Notes: generated by a model not told the origin, from the sequence alone. A stretch of 64,000 nt of DNA from Paludibaculum fermentans (GCF_015277775.1 NZ_CP063849.1:5161501-5225500), one strand, 5' to 3'; shown: positions 1 to 8,742, counted from the first letter of the stretch. Numbers and translations: made by a program.

Positions 1-651
1 GGCGTCGATGGAAGGCTGGATCACGAAGGTGTTGAAGTTCGGATCGGTGTTTTCCACGCCGTCGAGGGAGTAGTGGTTGAACGAACTGCGCTGTCCGGCG
101 ACAGCGATCGACTGTTCGGAGCGGAAGCCGCCCTGCCGGGAGCGGGCCTGTCCGGCGGAAGGAAAGCCGGTGGAGGTATTCGGCGAGAGAGAGACTAACT
201 GGAGGTAGTTTCTGCCGTTCAAGGGCAGTTCCACGATGCGTTTGTTCTCGACAACCGTACCCAGGGTGGAGTTTTCCGTCGTGAGCGCGCTGGCCTGCGC
301 CGTAACTTCAATGGTTTCCGAAACGGAGCCGACGGCGAGATCCAGGTCGAGGCGAACCGTTTGCTGGACCTGGACTTCGATGTTAGTGGAGGCGGCGGCT
401 TTGAACCCGGGCTTTTCGGCCTTGAGGTTGTATGAGCCAGGCGGGAGTGACGGGAAGCTGTAGATGCCGGCTTCGTTCGTGACGGAAGAACGAGTGGCGT
501 TGGTGGCCAGATTCACGATGGTGACCGCAACTTCAGGCACGGGCGCGGAAGTTGTATCGCGGATCTGGCCGGTAATTTCACCCAGAGTCTGCGCAAGCAT
601 GGGCAGGCCCAGAGCAAGCACAATACAAACGACGTAGAAGATCCTCTTCAT
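1..651 (-). CDS. TonB-dependent receptor, Oar-like, N-terminal part (cut by window edge)
   Basis: Reading the minus strand from the ATG at 651 gives 217 codons without a stop, running off the left edge. Residues 1-20 are a signal peptide ending LGLPMLA. Residues about 23-105 form a carboxypeptidase-regulatory-like (transthyretin-fold) domain with the typical GEITGQIRD opening and NEAGIYSFPSLPPGSY segment. The plug begins with ELPLNGRNYLQL at 141-152, a hallmark of acidobacterial Oar-like outer-membrane receptors. The family is thought to import large or complex ligands through TonB energy, but the substrate cannot be told from this part. It is the second such receptor here; the other, at 26024-28978, is complete. 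Confidence 0.93.
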   Translation of the reverse strand, partial: MKRIFYVVCIVLALGLPMLAQTLGEITGQIRDTTSAPVPEVAVTIVNLATNATRSSVTNEAGIYSFPSLPPGSYNLKAEKPGFKAAASTNIEVQVQQTVRLDLDLAVGSVSETIEVTAQASALTTENSTLGTVVENKRIVELPLNGRNYLQLVSLSPNTSTGFPSAGQARSRQGGFRSEQSIAVAGQRSSFNHYSLDGVENTDPNFNTFVIQPSIDA

Positions 652-926
652 TGAGGCACCCCAGAGAGTGATGTATCGCCACAAGGCGAAAGTGTAGGTG
701 GAGCATATCAGTAGGGATTGACGATTTCAAGTTCGTGAACAGAACTTATTTGCGAACGGTTCACGGAAGCGGACGTCAAACTCCAGTTTTCAGTCGAGAT
801 TCAGGCGAAGATCGAGCACATCACGGGATAGCTAACGATGGACGGAAGGGAACGACTTCGGAGGGCTCGTCTTAAAGACGCAGGAGTGTAGCAGCGAATA
901 CACAAGAGAGCGATGTTGAACCGCAA

Positions 927-956
927 CTAGTTGATAAGTATGAATTTATCATCTAG
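927..956. promoter_or_regulatory. Operator-like inverted repeat
   Basis: CTAGTTGATAA at 927-937 faces TTATCATCTAG at 946-956. The 11-base arms have one mismatch and are separated by 8 bases. The AT-rich arms stand out from the GC-rich surroundings and look like a dimeric repressor site, although a weak hairpin is also possible. It lies about 280 bases upstream of the TonB receptor start at 651, so a role in that gene's control is only an inference. Confidence 0.4.
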
Positions 957-1004
957 GCAGCAGACAGACGCTTCGCTGCCTGGGGCGACCCAGGTGTGCA
1001 GCGA
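955..1004. ncRNA. Candidate structured RNA with two mutually exclusive hairpins
   Basis: AGGCAGC at 955-961 can pair perfectly with GCTGCCT at 975-981. Alternatively, TCGCTG at 973-978 pairs with CAGCGA at 999-1004 and CCTGGG at 979-984 pairs with CCCAGG at 989-994, closing a GCGA tetraloop with a four-base bulge at 995-998. The two folds share bases and cannot coexist, as in attenuators and riboswitches. There is no U-tract, and the transcribed strand is not known; the GNRA loop favours the plus strand. Confidence 0.3.
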
Positions 1005-1221
1005 TTCGCGGATTCGAACACCCGTCGGCATGATCCCTGAGTGAGTATAGATTGATAGCGCCCGGCGGAGCGGTCATGGCCTGTCAGAAATTGCAGCGGT
1101 GATATGAATCAATTCACCAGCCTGGGCTCAATCTGGAATGCGTGGCTGCACGTCGGGCGGCGGGTGGAATACAGGGCGCCTCGGCGCCCGTACCCGGGAG
1201 CTTACTCGTTGGACCGCCGGC

Positions 1222-2478
1222 TTAGCTGCGGGCGAAGTAGAGGTAAACCGCGCGTTCGATATCCGGCTTGTTGACCTGGAGCGGACGGTTCTCGTACTGG
1301 CTGATCGCACCGATGATGTTGATGATGTCGAGCGGATAGCAGGCACGGAGCTCTGTTCGCCCGCCGGACAGACAGAGTTTGCGCAGGTACTCACAGCTGT
1401 CGTATTCAGCCGGTACGTTCTTGGTGGAGACGACGCGCTGGAAGATCATGTCGAACACCTGAGGAGCCACCGGCTCGACTTCGATCTTGTTCTGAATACG
1501 CCGGAGAAACGCTTCGTCAGCGAGGTCCGAAGGGTCGAGGTTCGTCGAGAATACGACCATCAATTCGAATGGAATCTGGAACTTAACACCATAGCGGAGG
1601 GTGAGGTAGTCGACACGGCGGTCGAGCGGCACAATCCAGCGGTTCAGCAGGTCGCGCGGGCTCATCAACTGGCGGCCAAAGTCGTCAATGATGAAGATGC
1701 CGTTATTGGCCTTCATCTGGAGGGGCGCGGCGTAAATGCCGGACGCCTCATCCAGGCGCAGTTCGAGCATCGAAGGAATGAGTTCGCCGCCCACGACGAT
1801 GCAGGGGCGCTTGCACATCACCCAACGCGGATCGATGTCAGGATCGTCGAGTTCCAGCCGCGTGTGAACCACGGGGTCATACAAGCTGAGGATCTGGTTG
1901 TCGACTTCCACCGCGTAGGGAATGAGAACAGCGTCCTGATAGACGCGCAGCATGCGCTCCGCAATGGAGGTTTTGCCATTGCCGGAAGGGCCGTACAAGA
2001 AGATCGAGTTTTGCGAGATGAGCGCGGGGCCGAGTTGGTCCAGCAGGCGGTCCGGCACAACGAGGTCTGAGAACGCGGCGCGCAAAGCGCGGCGGTCAAT
2101 GTTTACTTTGGCGGCCTGGCGCTTGGTGGCGGCGTGATAGTCCCGCAGGGCCACCGGGCAGGCGCCGGCGTACTGGGAGATCTGAAAACGGTCGGACGCG
2201 AGTTGCTTGCCTGCTTGCGTGAGAACGAACGAGTAGTCGTTGCCCACCATGCCTTTCACTTCAATGAGCTGCTGCTGGCGCAACTGCCGGAACGCCTGAT
2301 CGATGATCGGGAGCGACAACCGGAGAGCACGGCTCAGGCTCTCCAGGGTGCTGAAGCCTTCGAGCATGGTGCGTCGAACCAGGAGGTCGATCACCAGGGA
2401 TTGGGAGATGCCAAGGTCCGTCAGATTCTGCGGGACGGGCGGGGCATAGTTGGCGCGAGGACCGACCAGGGAAGTCAT
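1222..2478 (-). CDS. AAA ATPase with N-terminal winged-helix region
   Basis: A 418-residue protein. Residues about 25-105 look like a winged-helix module (LSLPIIDQAFRQLRQQQLIEV). The AAA core has Walker A GPSGNGKT at 163-170, Walker B FIIDD at 262-266, a sensor-1-like VVFSTNLDP at 308-316 and an arginine-rich DEAFLRRIQNKI near 321-332. No transposase or restriction partner is nearby, and it lies divergently 102 bases from a secretin gene. A role as a regulator or assembly ATPase for an envelope machine is inferred from that neighbour only. The family is recognised as a predicted ATPase of unknown function. Confidence 0.85.
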   Translation of the reverse strand: MTSLVGPRANYAPPVPQNLTDLGISQSLVIDLLVRRTMLEGFSTLESLSRALRLSLPIIDQAFRQLRQQQLIEVKGMVGNDYSFVLTQAGKQLASDRFQISQYAGACPVALRDYHAATKRQAAKVNIDRRALRAAFSDLVVPDRLLDQLGPALISQNSIFLYGPSGNGKTSIAERMLRVYQDAVLIPYAVEVDNQILSLYDPVVHTRLELDDPDIDPRWVMCKRPCIVVGGELIPSMLELRLDEASGIYAAPLQMKANNGIFIIDDFGRQLMSPRDLLNRWIVPLDRRVDYLTLRYGVKFQIPFELMVVFSTNLDPSDLADEAFLRRIQNKIEVEPVAPQVFDMIFQRVVSTKNVPAEYDSCEYLRKLCLSGGRTELRACYPLDIINIIGAISQYENRPLQVNKPDIERAVYLYFARS

Positions 2479-2580
2479 GGCAGTGGTCTATCGACAGGAA
2501 CCCGGCGAGAGTTTAGCCGGGCCGGGCACGAATCAATACTGCACGTCCGGGCTGGCTGGGACGTCTTTCCTGATGTACTA

Positions 2581-4257
2581 GTGTCTCTGCGCATTTACAC
2601 TCTCGTGCTCTGCCTGTGCTCGCTGGGGATCGCTGGCGAGAGCGCCCCTTCGCTCTACAAGAAGGCGCGCAAAGCCGCGGCCAGGAACGACTATGCGGCC
2701 GCGTATCTCCTTGCGTCCCAGGCAGTTGCGGCCGACCCGGCGAAGCCGGAATACTGGAACTTCGCGCAGGCGGTGCGCAGCAGGGCGCTGCCGAACCTGA
2801 AGGTGGGCCTCGAGCCGATTGCGGTGGCAGCGGGACCTGGCGGCGCTGCGGGAGCGATTCCGAGGGTTACTGAGGAAACGTCGATCAACACCGAGGGGAA
2901 AACCAGCGCGGCCGCCCCGGATCCGGAGGTCACTTTTCCGGAAATCACTGAAAGCGAGCTGAAGGAGGCACGGCAGATCCGCCCGCTCCCCACCCTGGCC
3001 GGCGGCTCCGCCCTCAAGAGCTTCAATCTGCGCGGCGATGCCAAACGGCTGTTCGAGGAGGTCTTCAAGGCGTACGGGCTGAGCGTGGTGTTTGACGGCG
3101 ACTACCAGGCTGGAGCACCGGTACTGTTCCGGGCGGAAAATATCGACTGGAAAGAAGCCATTCGCGACCTGGAGAATGTCACCAGTTCGTTCGTGGTTCC
3201 GGTGAGCTCCAAGGTGGCCCTCATCGCCAAGGACACAACTCAGAAGCGGGCCGAGGTGGAGCCCGTGATCTCCGTCGTGATTCCCTTCCCTGAGCCGTTG
3301 AGCCCGCAGGAAGTCCAGGAAGCGGCCCGCGCCGTGCAATCGACCTTCGACATGACGAAGATGGGCATCGATAACGGCCGCAGGCTGGTCCTGTTCCGGG
3401 ACCGTGTTTCGCGGCTGCGGCCGGCCATGCAGCTATTTCAGGAACTGATGTTGCACCGCGGGCAGATCGTGACGGAAGTGGAGCTGATTTCGGTCAACCA
3501 GGATTCCTCCCTGAGCTACGGCATGACACTGCCCGGCAGCTTTCCATTTACGTATGTAGGAGATCTGTCGCCGCTCAACTACAAGCCTGTCTACGCGTCC
3601 ACATCAAGTCCTTACGCGACGTTTGGCGGCGGGCGAACACGTTTCGCCATGGGGCTGGTCGGCGCCAGTTTATTCGCCAGCATGTCGCGCGGCCAAACCA
3701 ACTCGCTGATGAAGGCGGAACTGCTGGGCCTGGACGGGCAGGCGGCGCAGCTCCATGTGGGGGATCGGTACCCGATCATCACCAGCATGTACTCCGGCGC
3801 GGCTACCGGCTCGACGACCGGCGGCTATGGCACGGCCCCGAGCATCAACTTCGAGGATCTGGGTATCGTGCTGAAGATCACTCCGCACCTGCACGGGACG
3901 GAAAGCGTGACGCTGGAGATCGAGGCGGAGTTCAAGGCGCTGGCGGGCTCCGCGGTCAATGACATACCGGTCATCTCCGAGCGGAAATTCGCGACCAAGA
4001 CGCGGGTTAAGTACTCTGAAACCGCTGTGATAGCCGGCCTCGTGCGCGAAACGCTGACGCAGAGCTGGAGCGGTATCCCGGTCCTGGCCATCGCGTCGCC
4101 ATTCCGCTCGAACGACAAATCGATGGAGCGGACACAATTGCTGCTCACTGTGCATCCCAAGCTGGTCAATCTGCCGCCCTCGGAGTTTCCGTCTCCCCAG
4201 GTTTGGGTGGGATCCGAAACACGTCCGCGAACAGTTCTCGAGCCAACGGCCAATTGA
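2581..4257 (+). CDS. Secretin-family outer-membrane protein with TPR-like N-terminus
   Basis: I start this at the GTG at 2581, because the signal peptide (SLRIYTLVLCLCSLGIAG) begins there and the longer reading frame upstream lies antisense to the ATPase gene. The product is 558 residues. Residues about 22-60 resemble a TPR helix pair, about 145-215 a secretin/TonB short N-terminal (STN-like) domain, and about 300-545 the secretin/GspD pore domain (QIVTEVELISVNQDSSLSYG; later TRVKYSETAVIAGLVRE). Secretins form outer-membrane channels for type II secretion or type IV pili. No inner-membrane, pilin or GspE-type partners are in the window, so it may be an accessory or orphan secretin. Confidence 0.88.
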   Translation: MSLRIYTLVLCLCSLGIAGESAPSLYKKARKAAARNDYAAAYLLASQAVAADPAKPEYWNFAQAVRSRALPNLKVGLEPIAVAAGPGGAAGAIPRVTEETSINTEGKTSAAAPDPEVTFPEITESELKEARQIRPLPTLAGGSALKSFNLRGDAKRLFEEVFKAYGLSVVFDGDYQAGAPVLFRAENIDWKEAIRDLENVTSSFVVPVSSKVALIAKDTTQKRAEVEPVISVVIPFPEPLSPQEVQEAARAVQSTFDMTKMGIDNGRRLVLFRDRVSRLRPAMQLFQELMLHRGQIVTEVELISVNQDSSLSYGMTLPGSFPFTYVGDLSPLNYKPVYASTSSPYATFGGGRTRFAMGLVGASLFASMSRGQTNSLMKAELLGLDGQAAQLHVGDRYPIITSMYSGAATGSTTGGYGTAPSINFEDLGIVLKITPHLHGTESVTLEIEAEFKALAGSAVNDIPVISERKFATKTRVKYSETAVIAGLVRETLTQSWSGIPVLAIASPFRSNDKSMERTQLLLTVHPKLVNLPPSEFPSPQVWVGSETRPRTVLEPTAN

Positions 4258-4274
4258 CATCCGCCCACCGGATG
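4258..4274 (+). terminator. Small hairpin just after the secretin stop
   Basis: CATCCG at 4258-4263 pairs with CGGATG at 4269-4274 around a five-base loop, immediately after the TGA at 4255-4257. There is no U-tract, so it may only stabilise the 3' end. Confidence 0.22.
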
Positions 4275-4342
4275 CTGTCCGATCAAGAATAGACTATGCT
4301 TGGCTCTGAACCGCAAGTGCGGACAAAGGAAGGAGACGGTTA

Positions 4343-4603
4343 ATGAGCGAAGGAACTACGAAATCCCCTGAGGATCTGGCCGCTGAGCTGGAAAAGCTAA
4401 AGGCCGAGAATGCGTCACTGAAGAAGGCTCGCAATGCGGGCGTCAGCTTCAAGGTGAGCGAAAAGGGTGCCGTTTCGGTGTACGGCCTGGGCCGTTTTCC
4501 CGTCACGCTGTACAAGGAACAGTGGGAACGCCTGCTCGCGTCCGGCGACCAGATCAAGTCATTCATGGCCGATAACGCGGACAAACTGAAGATCAAGGAG
4601 TAG
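4343..4603 (+). CDS. Small conserved protein with N-terminal coiled coil
   Basis: An 86-residue protein preceded by a strong GGAGA ribosome site. Residues about 8-30 form a short coiled coil (LAAELEKLKAENASLKKA). The rest is a compact basic domain (VSVYGLGRFPVTLYKEQWERLL) of a kind found as stand-alone conserved hypothetical proteins in several phyla. No catalytic motif is visible. The next gene begins 12 bases downstream, which suggests co-transcription with the SIS enzyme. Function is unknown. Confidence 0.85.
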   Translation: MSEGTTKSPEDLAAELEKLKAENASLKKARNAGVSFKVSEKGAVSVYGLGRFPVTLYKEQWERLLASGDQIKSFMADNADKLKIKE

Positions 4604-4615
4604 ACTCCCCCCTCC

Positions 4616-5683
4616 ATGTCAAAAATGCTGGCTGAGATCCGTGAGCAGCCCACGGCGCTCGAACGGACCCTGAAAGCGGAGCTGCGCGGATTTGAACGCC
4701 TGCGCGCCCGTTTCGAGAAGGAGCGGCCTCGCCTGGTTGTCCTGGCAGCCCGTGGGACCTCGGACAACGCAGCGCAATTTGGGCGCTATCTAATTGAAGT
4801 GACAACCGGAATTCCGGTTTCGCTGGCCGCTCCGTCAGTCTCGACCCTGTATCATTCCAATCTGCGGCTGGAAGGCGCCCTCCTCGCCGCCGTCTCGCAA
4901 TCGGGCGAATCCACCGACACGAATGTGGTGCTGGAAGAGGCGAAGAAGCAAGGCGCATTCACCATCGGCATCACCAACGAACCCGAGAGCACGCTGGCCC
5001 GCATCGCGGACCATGCGGTCCTGGTCCGTGCCGGACGGGAGAAGAGCGTCGCCGCCACGAAGACCTATACCGGGCAATTGCTTTCTTTCTACCTGCTGGC
5101 CTATGCGCTGGGGGCGAAGATCCGGATCGACGATCTCCGCCTGCTTCCGGATCTGGCGGCCAAGGCCCTCACGCTGGAGAAGGAAGTGGCGGCCCGGGCC
5201 GAGAAGTACAAGTACGCCCGGCATGCCGTTGTGATCGGGCGAGGGCTGAACTACGCGAACGCCTTCGAATGGGCTCTGAAGATGATGGAGACCTGCTACA
5301 TCATCGCCGAGCGCTTTTCCCAGGCGGACATTCTGCACGGACCCATCGCGATGGTTGAACCGTCGTTCCCGGCATTTGTCCTGGCGCCTCCCGGCCCGAC
5401 CTGGCCGGTGATGAACGAGATGATCACGAAGCTGAGCGGACTGCGCGCCGAGACCCTCGTGCTCACTGACAAGTCGAATGCCGAAGCGCCGAAATCCGCT
5501 CTGCGCATCCCGGCAAAACTTGCGTTCAAACCCGGCAAGAATGGACCAGCCCTGCCTGAGGACCTGCTGACGCCCATTCCGTACATCATCCCGGCCCAGA
5601 TGTTCGCCGCGTCTTTATCCGCGGTGAAGGGACTGGATCCGGACCAACCGCGAGGGTTGTCGAAAGTCACCCTCACCCTCTAG
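4616..5683 (+). CDS. SIS-domain protein, GlmS isomerase-like / NagB-II-type deaminase
   Basis: A 355-residue protein with two SIS domains. The first carries AARGTSDNAAQFGRYLIE and SQSGESTDT (the phosphosugar-binding Ser/Thr loop); the second, after about residue 195, carries VVIGRGLNYANAFEWALKM. The layout matches the isomerase half of glucosamine-6-phosphate synthase without its glutaminase domain. Such free-standing proteins are usually glucosamine-6-phosphate deaminases of the NagB-II type or related aldose-ketose isomerases. It probably acts on amino-sugar phosphates in the cytoplasm. The metallophosphatase gene follows 25 bases on. Confidence 0.88.
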   Translation: MSKMLAEIREQPTALERTLKAELRGFERLRARFEKERPRLVVLAARGTSDNAAQFGRYLIEVTTGIPVSLAAPSVSTLYHSNLRLEGALLAAVSQSGESTDTNVVLEEAKKQGAFTIGITNEPESTLARIADHAVLVRAGREKSVAATKTYTGQLLSFYLLAYALGAKIRIDDLRLLPDLAAKALTLEKEVAARAEKYKYARHAVVIGRGLNYANAFEWALKMMETCYIIAERFSQADILHGPIAMVEPSFPAFVLAPPGPTWPVMNEMITKLSGLRAETLVLTDKSNAEAPKSALRIPAKLAFKPGKNGPALPEDLLTPIPYIIPAQMFAASLSAVKGLDPDQPRGLSKVTLTL

Positions 5684-5708
5684 CCATGTAATACGATACA
5701 GGGCAGTC

Positions 5709-6770
5709 ATGCTGAAACAGACTGCCCTGTCCGCCCTCCTTTTGTGCCTGTCCGGCCTCCACCCATCCAGACTTTTCGCTGAAGACAAGATCGTTGGCGG
5801 TCCGTTTGCCGTCAACGTGACAGGCAAGAGCGCCACCATCGGCTGGGTCGTCCAATCCGGCGAGGTGAGAGTGGGCGAGAACCGGGTGGTGCCCGTGCTT
5901 CGGTCAGAGAAGATCTCGATGACCGGGCTGAAGGCCGGTGAAACGGTGACCTACACCATCCCGGGCGGGCTGCGCGGGACCTTCAAAACAGCGCCCGCCA
6001 AGCCGGTCGCTTTCGAAGCGGTGGTCTTTGGAGATACGCGCACCCGTCACGACCTGCACCGCAAGATCATCGGCGCCATCGAGAAGACGAACCCGGACCT
6101 GGTCTTTCATACCGGCGACCTGGTCACGGACGGACTGGATGTCGAGCAGTGGCCGCGCTTCTTCGACATCGAGCGCGTGATGCTGGACAAGACGGCGTTC
6201 TTCCCCGTGCTGGGCAACCACGAGCGGAACAGCCGCCGCTTCTACGAATTCTTCGATGTTTCCACGCCTTACTACTCAGTGGACTGGGGCGGAGTCCATT
6301 TCGTCCTGCTGAATTCAGACCTCGGCAATGCCGCATTGAGCGCCCAGGCTCGCGAGTCGTTCTGGGCCGAGCAGTTGCGCTGGCTGGACGAAGACTTGGC
6401 CAAGGCCCAGAAGGCGGAGTTCCGTGTCGTGGTCATGCACCATCCGCCGTTCACGGCCATGAAATCCCGGCAGTCCGGCGAAACTCCGGTGAAAGCGATG
6501 GTGCCGATTTTCGAGAAACACAAAGTGGCGGTGGTATTCAGTGGACACGATCACAACTACCAGCACCACCTGAACAAGGGCGTGCACTATGTCGTCACCG
6601 GCGGCGGCGGCGCGCCATTGTATCCAGTGGACGCACCCATTGAAGGCACGACTGTAAAAGTGGAGAGCACTGAGCACTACGTACGGTTGCTGGCCGCGCC
6701 AGGGTCGATCCGGATGGAAGCGATTGCATTGGACGGCCGGATGCTGGAGAGTTTGGAGCTGAAGCCGTGA
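5709..6770 (+). CDS. Exported calcineurin-like metallophosphatase (purple acid phosphatase type)
   Basis: A 353-residue protein with a signal peptide (ALSALLLCLSGLHPSRLFA). Residues about 27-95 look like a small fibronectin-like domain, as in purple acid phosphatases. The metallophosphoesterase core then shows the metal-binding series FGDTR (107-111), HTGDLV (134-139), GNHE (169-172), MHHPPF and SGHDHNYQ. It likely hydrolyses phosphate esters outside the cytoplasm. Neighbouring genes act on sugars and sugar phosphates, which would fit, but the substrate is not shown by the sequence. Confidence 0.9.
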   Translation: MLKQTALSALLLCLSGLHPSRLFAEDKIVGGPFAVNVTGKSATIGWVVQSGEVRVGENRVVPVLRSEKISMTGLKAGETVTYTIPGGLRGTFKTAPAKPVAFEAVVFGDTRTRHDLHRKIIGAIEKTNPDLVFHTGDLVTDGLDVEQWPRFFDIERVMLDKTAFFPVLGNHERNSRRFYEFFDVSTPYYSVDWGGVHFVLLNSDLGNAALSAQARESFWAEQLRWLDEDLAKAQKAEFRVVVMHHPPFTAMKSRQSGETPVKAMVPIFEKHKVAVVFSGHDHNYQHHLNKGVHYVVTGGGGAPLYPVDAPIEGTTVKVESTEHYVRLLAAPGSIRMEAIALDGRMLESLELKP

Positions 6771-6905
6771 GGAGGCAGCGGATCAGCCCGTTGGGAAATT
6801 TAGGGATACGGGCCTCTCTTTATGCCCGAAATCGGACCCAAAGCTCCGGAGCGGGCTACGCTGACACGGTCCGGCAGTATATGATGTTGTTTCGGTTCGC
6901 GCACC

Positions 6906-8552
6906 ATGACCCTACACCTAATTGACTATGTCGTCTTGGCGCTGTACTTCGGGTTCGTCCTGGGTATCGGCTGGTTCCTCCGTAAGAACGTCAAGTCCAG
7001 TTCGGACTTTCTGACCAGCGGGCACTCGCTGCCACTCTGGATCACGTCGCTGGCTTTCCTCGCGGCCAACATGGGCGCATTGGAAATGATCGGCATGTGC
7101 GGTTCGGGCGCGAAGTACGGCATGATGACGTCGCACTTCTATTGGGTGGGCGCCATTCCGGCCATGCTCTTTGTGGGTGTCTTCATGATGCCCTTCTACT
7201 ACGGCAGCAAGGCTCGCAGCGTGCCGGAATATTTGAAGCTGCGGTTTGACGAAAAGACGCGCGGCTTCAATGCGATCACGTTTGCGATCATGACGATCTT
7301 CAGCTCGGGCATCTCGATGTACGCGCTGGGCATCCTGCTGCAGGCGATTTTCGGCTGGAGCTTCACCTTCTCGGTGCTGGCGTCCGCCGGCATCGTGCTG
7401 GCGTACACCTACCTGGGCGGCTTGTCGAGCGCGATCTACAATGAGGTGCTTCAGTTCTTCCTCATTGTGGCCGGCTTCGCGCCCCTCGCTATTTTGTCGG
7501 TGCACAAGGCCGGTGGCTGGGACGGCATCGCTTCGCGGCTCAGCCCGAAGATGACGCAGTCCTGGCAGCATATCGCCAAGGCCGGCGACAATCCGATGGG
7601 CGTCGAGATCATCGGCCTCATCATGGGGCTCGGGTTCGTCTTGAGCTTCGGCTACTGGTGTACGAACTACCTGGTGGTGCAACGCGCCATGGCGGCCCGG
7701 AACATGACCGACGCGCGGAACACGCCCATCGTCGGCGCTTTCCCGAAAATGTTCATCCCGTTCGTGGTCATCGTGCCCGGCATCGCCGCCGCGGCCCTGG
7801 CCTCGATGAGCGTCGGCTACGCGCTGCCTCTCAAGAACGGCAACCCCGATTACGACAAAGTGCTGTTCAGCCTGATGGCGCAGTTCTACCCCAGCGGCAT
7901 GCTGGGCGTCGGCCTCACGGCGCTGGTCGCATCCTTCATGAGCGGCATGGCCGGAAATGTAACCGCGTTCAACACGGTATGGACCTACGACATTTACCAG
8001 AGCTACATTCGCAAGCACGCGCCTGATGAACACTACCTGTGGATGGGCCGCATGGCGACCATCTTCGGCACGGGGCTCTCCATCGGCGCGGCCTACCTGG
8101 CGCAGTCCTTCAACAACATGATGGACTTCCTGCAGCTGATTTTCGGCTTTGTGAACGCGCCACTCTTTGCGACATTCCTGCTGGGCATGTTCTGGAAACG
8201 CTCCACCGGCCACGGCGCCTTCGCCGGCCTGGTGAGCGGAACCGCCGCCGCGGCAGTCACTTATGGCCTGACGGAGGCGGAAGGCAAAGGCGGCTGGATG
8301 GGCGCTCAGTATCACTTCCCGTCGTCCATGGCTCAGAATTTCTGGGTCGCGATTGCCGCCTTCGGCTGCTGCCTGGTGGTCACGACCATCGTCAGCCTGG
8401 CCACGAAAGCGAAACCGGACGCCGAACTGGTTGGCCTTGTGTATAGCGTGACACCTCGCCAGACGGAAGAAGCGGAATGGTATCGCCGGCCCGCCACCCT
8501 GGCCATTGTGGCCAGCGTGATTTGCATTGCGCTGAACTTCGTATTCTTCTAA
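6906..8552 (+). CDS. Sodium:solute symporter (SSS family)
   Basis: A 548-residue polytopic membrane protein with about 13-14 hydrophobic segments. It begins with LIDYVVLALYFGFVLGIGWF and shows the family feature LGGLSSAIYNEVLQFFLIV in the fifth helix region. It resembles SGLT-like sugar transporters. A 59-residue membrane protein and galactokinase follow closely, so uptake of galactose or a related sugar is a reasonable inference. No Shine-Dalgarno sequence is obvious before the ATG at 6906. A second SSS protein of a different subtype is encoded at 22735-24282. Confidence 0.92.
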   Translation: MTLHLIDYVVLALYFGFVLGIGWFLRKNVKSSSDFLTSGHSLPLWITSLAFLAANMGALEMIGMCGSGAKYGMMTSHFYWVGAIPAMLFVGVFMMPFYYGSKARSVPEYLKLRFDEKTRGFNAITFAIMTIFSSGISMYALGILLQAIFGWSFTFSVLASAGIVLAYTYLGGLSSAIYNEVLQFFLIVAGFAPLAILSVHKAGGWDGIASRLSPKMTQSWQHIAKAGDNPMGVEIIGLIMGLGFVLSFGYWCTNYLVVQRAMAARNMTDARNTPIVGAFPKMFIPFVVIVPGIAAAALASMSVGYALPLKNGNPDYDKVLFSLMAQFYPSGMLGVGLTALVASFMSGMAGNVTAFNTVWTYDIYQSYIRKHAPDEHYLWMGRMATIFGTGLSIGAAYLAQSFNNMMDFLQLIFGFVNAPLFATFLLGMFWKRSTGHGAFAGLVSGTAAAAVTYGLTEAEGKGGWMGAQYHFPSSMAQNFWVAIAAFGCCLVVTTIVSLATKAKPDAELVGLVYSVTPRQTEEAEWYRRPATLAIVASVICIALNFVFF

Positions 8553-8562
8553 AGGAATAACC

Positions 8563-8742
8563 ATGCTGGATCTGCGAAAACCGGCCGGCTACTTCTTCGG
8601 CCTACTCGGCCTGCTGCTGACGGGGACGGGGCTGATGGCGAACTTCAACGCGCCATTGCTGGACTCCAACCTAAATCTGTACTTCGGCATCTTTTCCATT
8701 GCTTTTGGAGGCATCTTTCTGTGGCTCGCGCGCCGCGCATAA
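8563..8742 (+). CDS. Small two-helix membrane protein between symporter and galactokinase
   Basis: A 59-residue ORF too short for most gene callers, read from the ATG at 8563 with AAAGGA six bases ahead. It encodes two hydrophobic segments, about residues 8-26 (GYFFGLLGLLLTGTGLMA) and 38-55 (LNLYFGIFSIAFGGIFLWL), and ends RRA. It starts 10 bases after the symporter stop and overlaps galK by 22 bases, so it should be translated within the operon. I do not recognise a family. A small subunit of the symporter or an assembly factor is a possibility. Confidence 0.7.
   Translation: MLDLRKPAGYFFGLLGLLLTGTGLMANFNAPLLDSNLNLYFGIFSIAFGGIFLWLARRA

Larger units (their letters stand above)
652..1221. other. 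570-base noncoding stretch with an operator-like palindrome and alternative hairpins
   Basis: I see no convincing gene between the TonB receptor start and the ATPase stop. The left half is presumably the receptor's promoter and leader. The middle holds an 11-base imperfect inverted repeat at 927-956 and two overlapping, mutually exclusive stem-loops at 955-981 and 973-1004, each entered separately. A T-loop-like string near 1010-1020 does not extend to a tRNA cloverleaf. Confidence 0.6.

Noticed and set aside
1005-1045. tRNA-like T-loop string (ATTCGAAC on the plus strand)
   Set aside because: The T-stem does not pair and no anticodon or acceptor stem can be built on either side.
2134-2580. 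N-terminal extension of the secretin reading frame
   Set aside because: It lies antisense to the ATPase gene's N-terminus, and the signal peptide begins only at the GTG at 2581.
6918-8564. 548-codon open frame antisense to the first SSS symporter
   Set aside because: It mirrors the symporter gene in another frame; its composition is rich in Arg, His and Glu with no domain, a common artefact in high-GC DNA.
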